This document shows positions 62,946 to 64,000 of a stretch of DNA of 64,000 nt, piece by piece. This DNA is from Paucilactobacillus vaccinostercus DSM 20634 (GTDB lineage: Bacteria; Bacillota; Bacilli; Lactobacillales; Lactobacillaceae). The notes under the pieces are model-generated. The model saw nothing but the letters and a program-made list of their open reading frames with translations. It was not told where the DNA came from and searched no databases. A program made the position numbers and the translations under genes. The stretch's first letter is position 1. Each line of letters opens with the position of its first letter. The stretch is taken from NCBI RefSeq assembly GCF_001436295.1, contig NZ_AYYY01000030.1, positions 1 to 64,000 on the forward strand, in the 5' to 3' direction.

Positions 62946-64000
62946 ATGGATACTCACGAAAATTCACAACAATCGCATAATATTAGCGCGTCAAAGCGCT
63001 GGCTCTGGGGCAGTTTGCTCACCGTCTCAACTCTGAGTGCACTCACGCTAGCCACTCCAGCTCAAGCAGCTTCTTCAGCCGGCTATCAAGATGCCACCGT
63101 GCAACCTGCCACTAGTAACCCAATGGTGTCCGATGCTTCAGCAGAGACCACATCAGCTAGTGCCATCGCGTCTATCTCCGGCAGTGCCCTCGCAGCCGAC
63201 GTGAACTCTTCGGCAGCCACCGACGCAGCCGTCACAGCAGATTCAGCGAATACCGCAGATTCTGCTACAAGCGCTACTACTGATAGTCAGACATCCAATC
63301 CAATAAATACCAGTGCCAGTGCAACGATTACTATCGCAGTTGAAGGTCAAGCCACCCGAGTAGTGACCGTAACGGGAACCTTGGGGGATTCAGTTGCGGA
63401 AGCTTTTGGTTACCCATCACTAACGCAATACGATACTGCGCAGTATGATGTCACAACGACTAACGGTGTTGGGACCTTTACCAACGATCAGAGTGATAAT
63501 GTGACGATTACGATCACCCATAAACACGTTTATACCGACTTTGAACATAGTGGACTCACCACGCAAAGAACCATTACCTTTGACAACGTCCCCGCAGACG
63601 CTGACGGTACGGTTGCTAATCAAACACAAACAGTCAAATGGGCCACTGATACGGACCTCGTTACTCAACAAACAACGTATATTCCTATGGCGAGTGCTTA
63701 TATTCAGTACGTTTTTCACCAACCAACCGGTTATGACGCCACCAGTAATGGCGTCCAACTGACTAGTAGTGGTCAAAATATAATCGTGACTGCTGACGCA
63801 CTCAGTTCAACCACCACCCTGCCAACTAATCGGGCGGTCATTGTGACCTTTACACTAGCGCTTATTAATGGCCAAATTGTGTTTTTTGACGATGATCGTG
63901 ACGGTGAACAGGTCGTTACCATTGAATTTTCAGGTTACACGAATAGCCTCCAATTCAAGATTCCGACCCACTATGTCGTTGCCAATTTACCCGTCGTTCT
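62946..64000 (+). CDS. cell-surface adhesin, N-terminal part (mucus-binding-protein-like), runs off the window
   Basis: At least 351 residues visible. N-terminus with basic segment and signal peptide (RWLWGSLLTVSTLSALTLA, cleavage near AQA/AS), then about 90 residues very rich in Ser, Thr and Ala, then beta-rich segments, one of which (FDNVPADADGTV ... QTVKWATDTDLV) resembles mucus-binding repeats. A C-terminal LPXTG anchor would be expected beyond the window. GAGAGG precedes the ATG. Confidence 0.85.
   Translation, partial: MDTHENSQQSHNISASKRWLWGSLLTVSTLSALTLATPAQAASSAGYQDATVQPATSNPMVSDASAETTSASAIASISGSALAADVNSSAATDAAVTADSANTADSATSATTDSQTSNPINTSASATITIAVEGQATRVVTVTGTLGDSVAEAFGYPSLTQYDTAQYDVTTTNGVGTFTNDQSDNVTITITHKHVYTDFEHSGLTTQRTITFDNVPADADGTVANQTQTVKWATDTDLVTQQTTYIPMASAYIQYVFHQPTGYDATSNGVQLTSSGQNIIVTADALSSTTTLPTNRAVIVTFTLALINGQIVFFDDDRDGEQVVTIEFSGYTNSLQFKIPTHYVVANLPVV

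Overview
The window looks like a chromosomal stretch of a low-to-moderate GC lactic acid bacterium of the family Lactobacillaceae. The grounds are strong AGGAGG-type ribosome binding sites, several T-box leaders, an AlsS, UppP, LytR-CpsA-Psr and FeoAB set typical of the group, a Mga-type regulator beside a serine/threonine-rich adhesin, and lactobacillar gene neighbours. Genus and species cannot be fixed from the sequence alone. The window opens on the 5' end of a 16S rRNA gene (minus strand, tandem promoters) and ends inside a surface protein gene.

Layout. 1-400: 16S start and rrn promoters. 0.4-2.7 kb: T-box-led omega-amidase plus aminotransferase. 2.8-7.0 kb: sbcCD. 7.4-10.3 kb: iron-type alcohol dehydrogenase, a small membrane protein and a glutathionyl-hydroquinone-reductase-like protein. 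10.3-16.3 kb: T-box-led cystathionine/homocysteine enzymes plus a polar amino acid ABC transporter. 16.4-31.3 kb: three T-box-led operons which I read as an enlarged S-(2-succino)cysteine (2SC) salvage locus. It resembles Bacillus subtilis yxeLMNOPQ, but an adenylosuccinate-lyase-superfamily enzyme takes the place of the YxeK monooxygenase. A second operon repeats the acetyltransferase and binding-protein genes and adds a GST-like reductase, two DUF1684 proteins and an enolase-superfamily enzyme. 31.4-33.2 kb: a T-box-led O-acetylhomoserine sulfhydrylase preceded by a 20-codon ORF ending in three Cys codons. 33.4-36.7 kb: alsS and an aminotransferase. 36.9-39.6 kb: ABC exporter with LytTR and DUF3021 proteins. 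39.6-48.8 kb: APC permease, purBA/guaC, LCP protein, sugar MFS transporter. 48.8-57.2 kb: uppP and a phosphonate import/degradation operon plus a glycerophosphodiesterase, both with Pho-box-like promoters. 57.4-60.5 kb: feoA-feoB-Cys-rich protein. 60.6-64 kb: an unknown CxxC protein, a Mga-like regulator and the start of an adhesin.

How it works together. The first half is dominated by sulfur: trans-sulfuration and sulfhydrylation enzymes, at least one complete amino acid importer beside them, and a salvage route that should import S-modified cysteine, N-acetylate it, release N-acetylcysteine by C-S cleavage and deacetylate it to cysteine. T-box leaders, and probably a cysteine leader peptide, tie this to amino acid starvation. 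The second half holds purine interconversion, phosphate-starvation scavenging and iron uptake.

Decay is visible in two places. The phnX-phnW fusion has lost about 30 codons out of frame. The operon at 29.2-31.3 kb has a beheaded ATP-grasp gene, no ordinary start codon for its PrpD-like gene and a poor T-box terminator.
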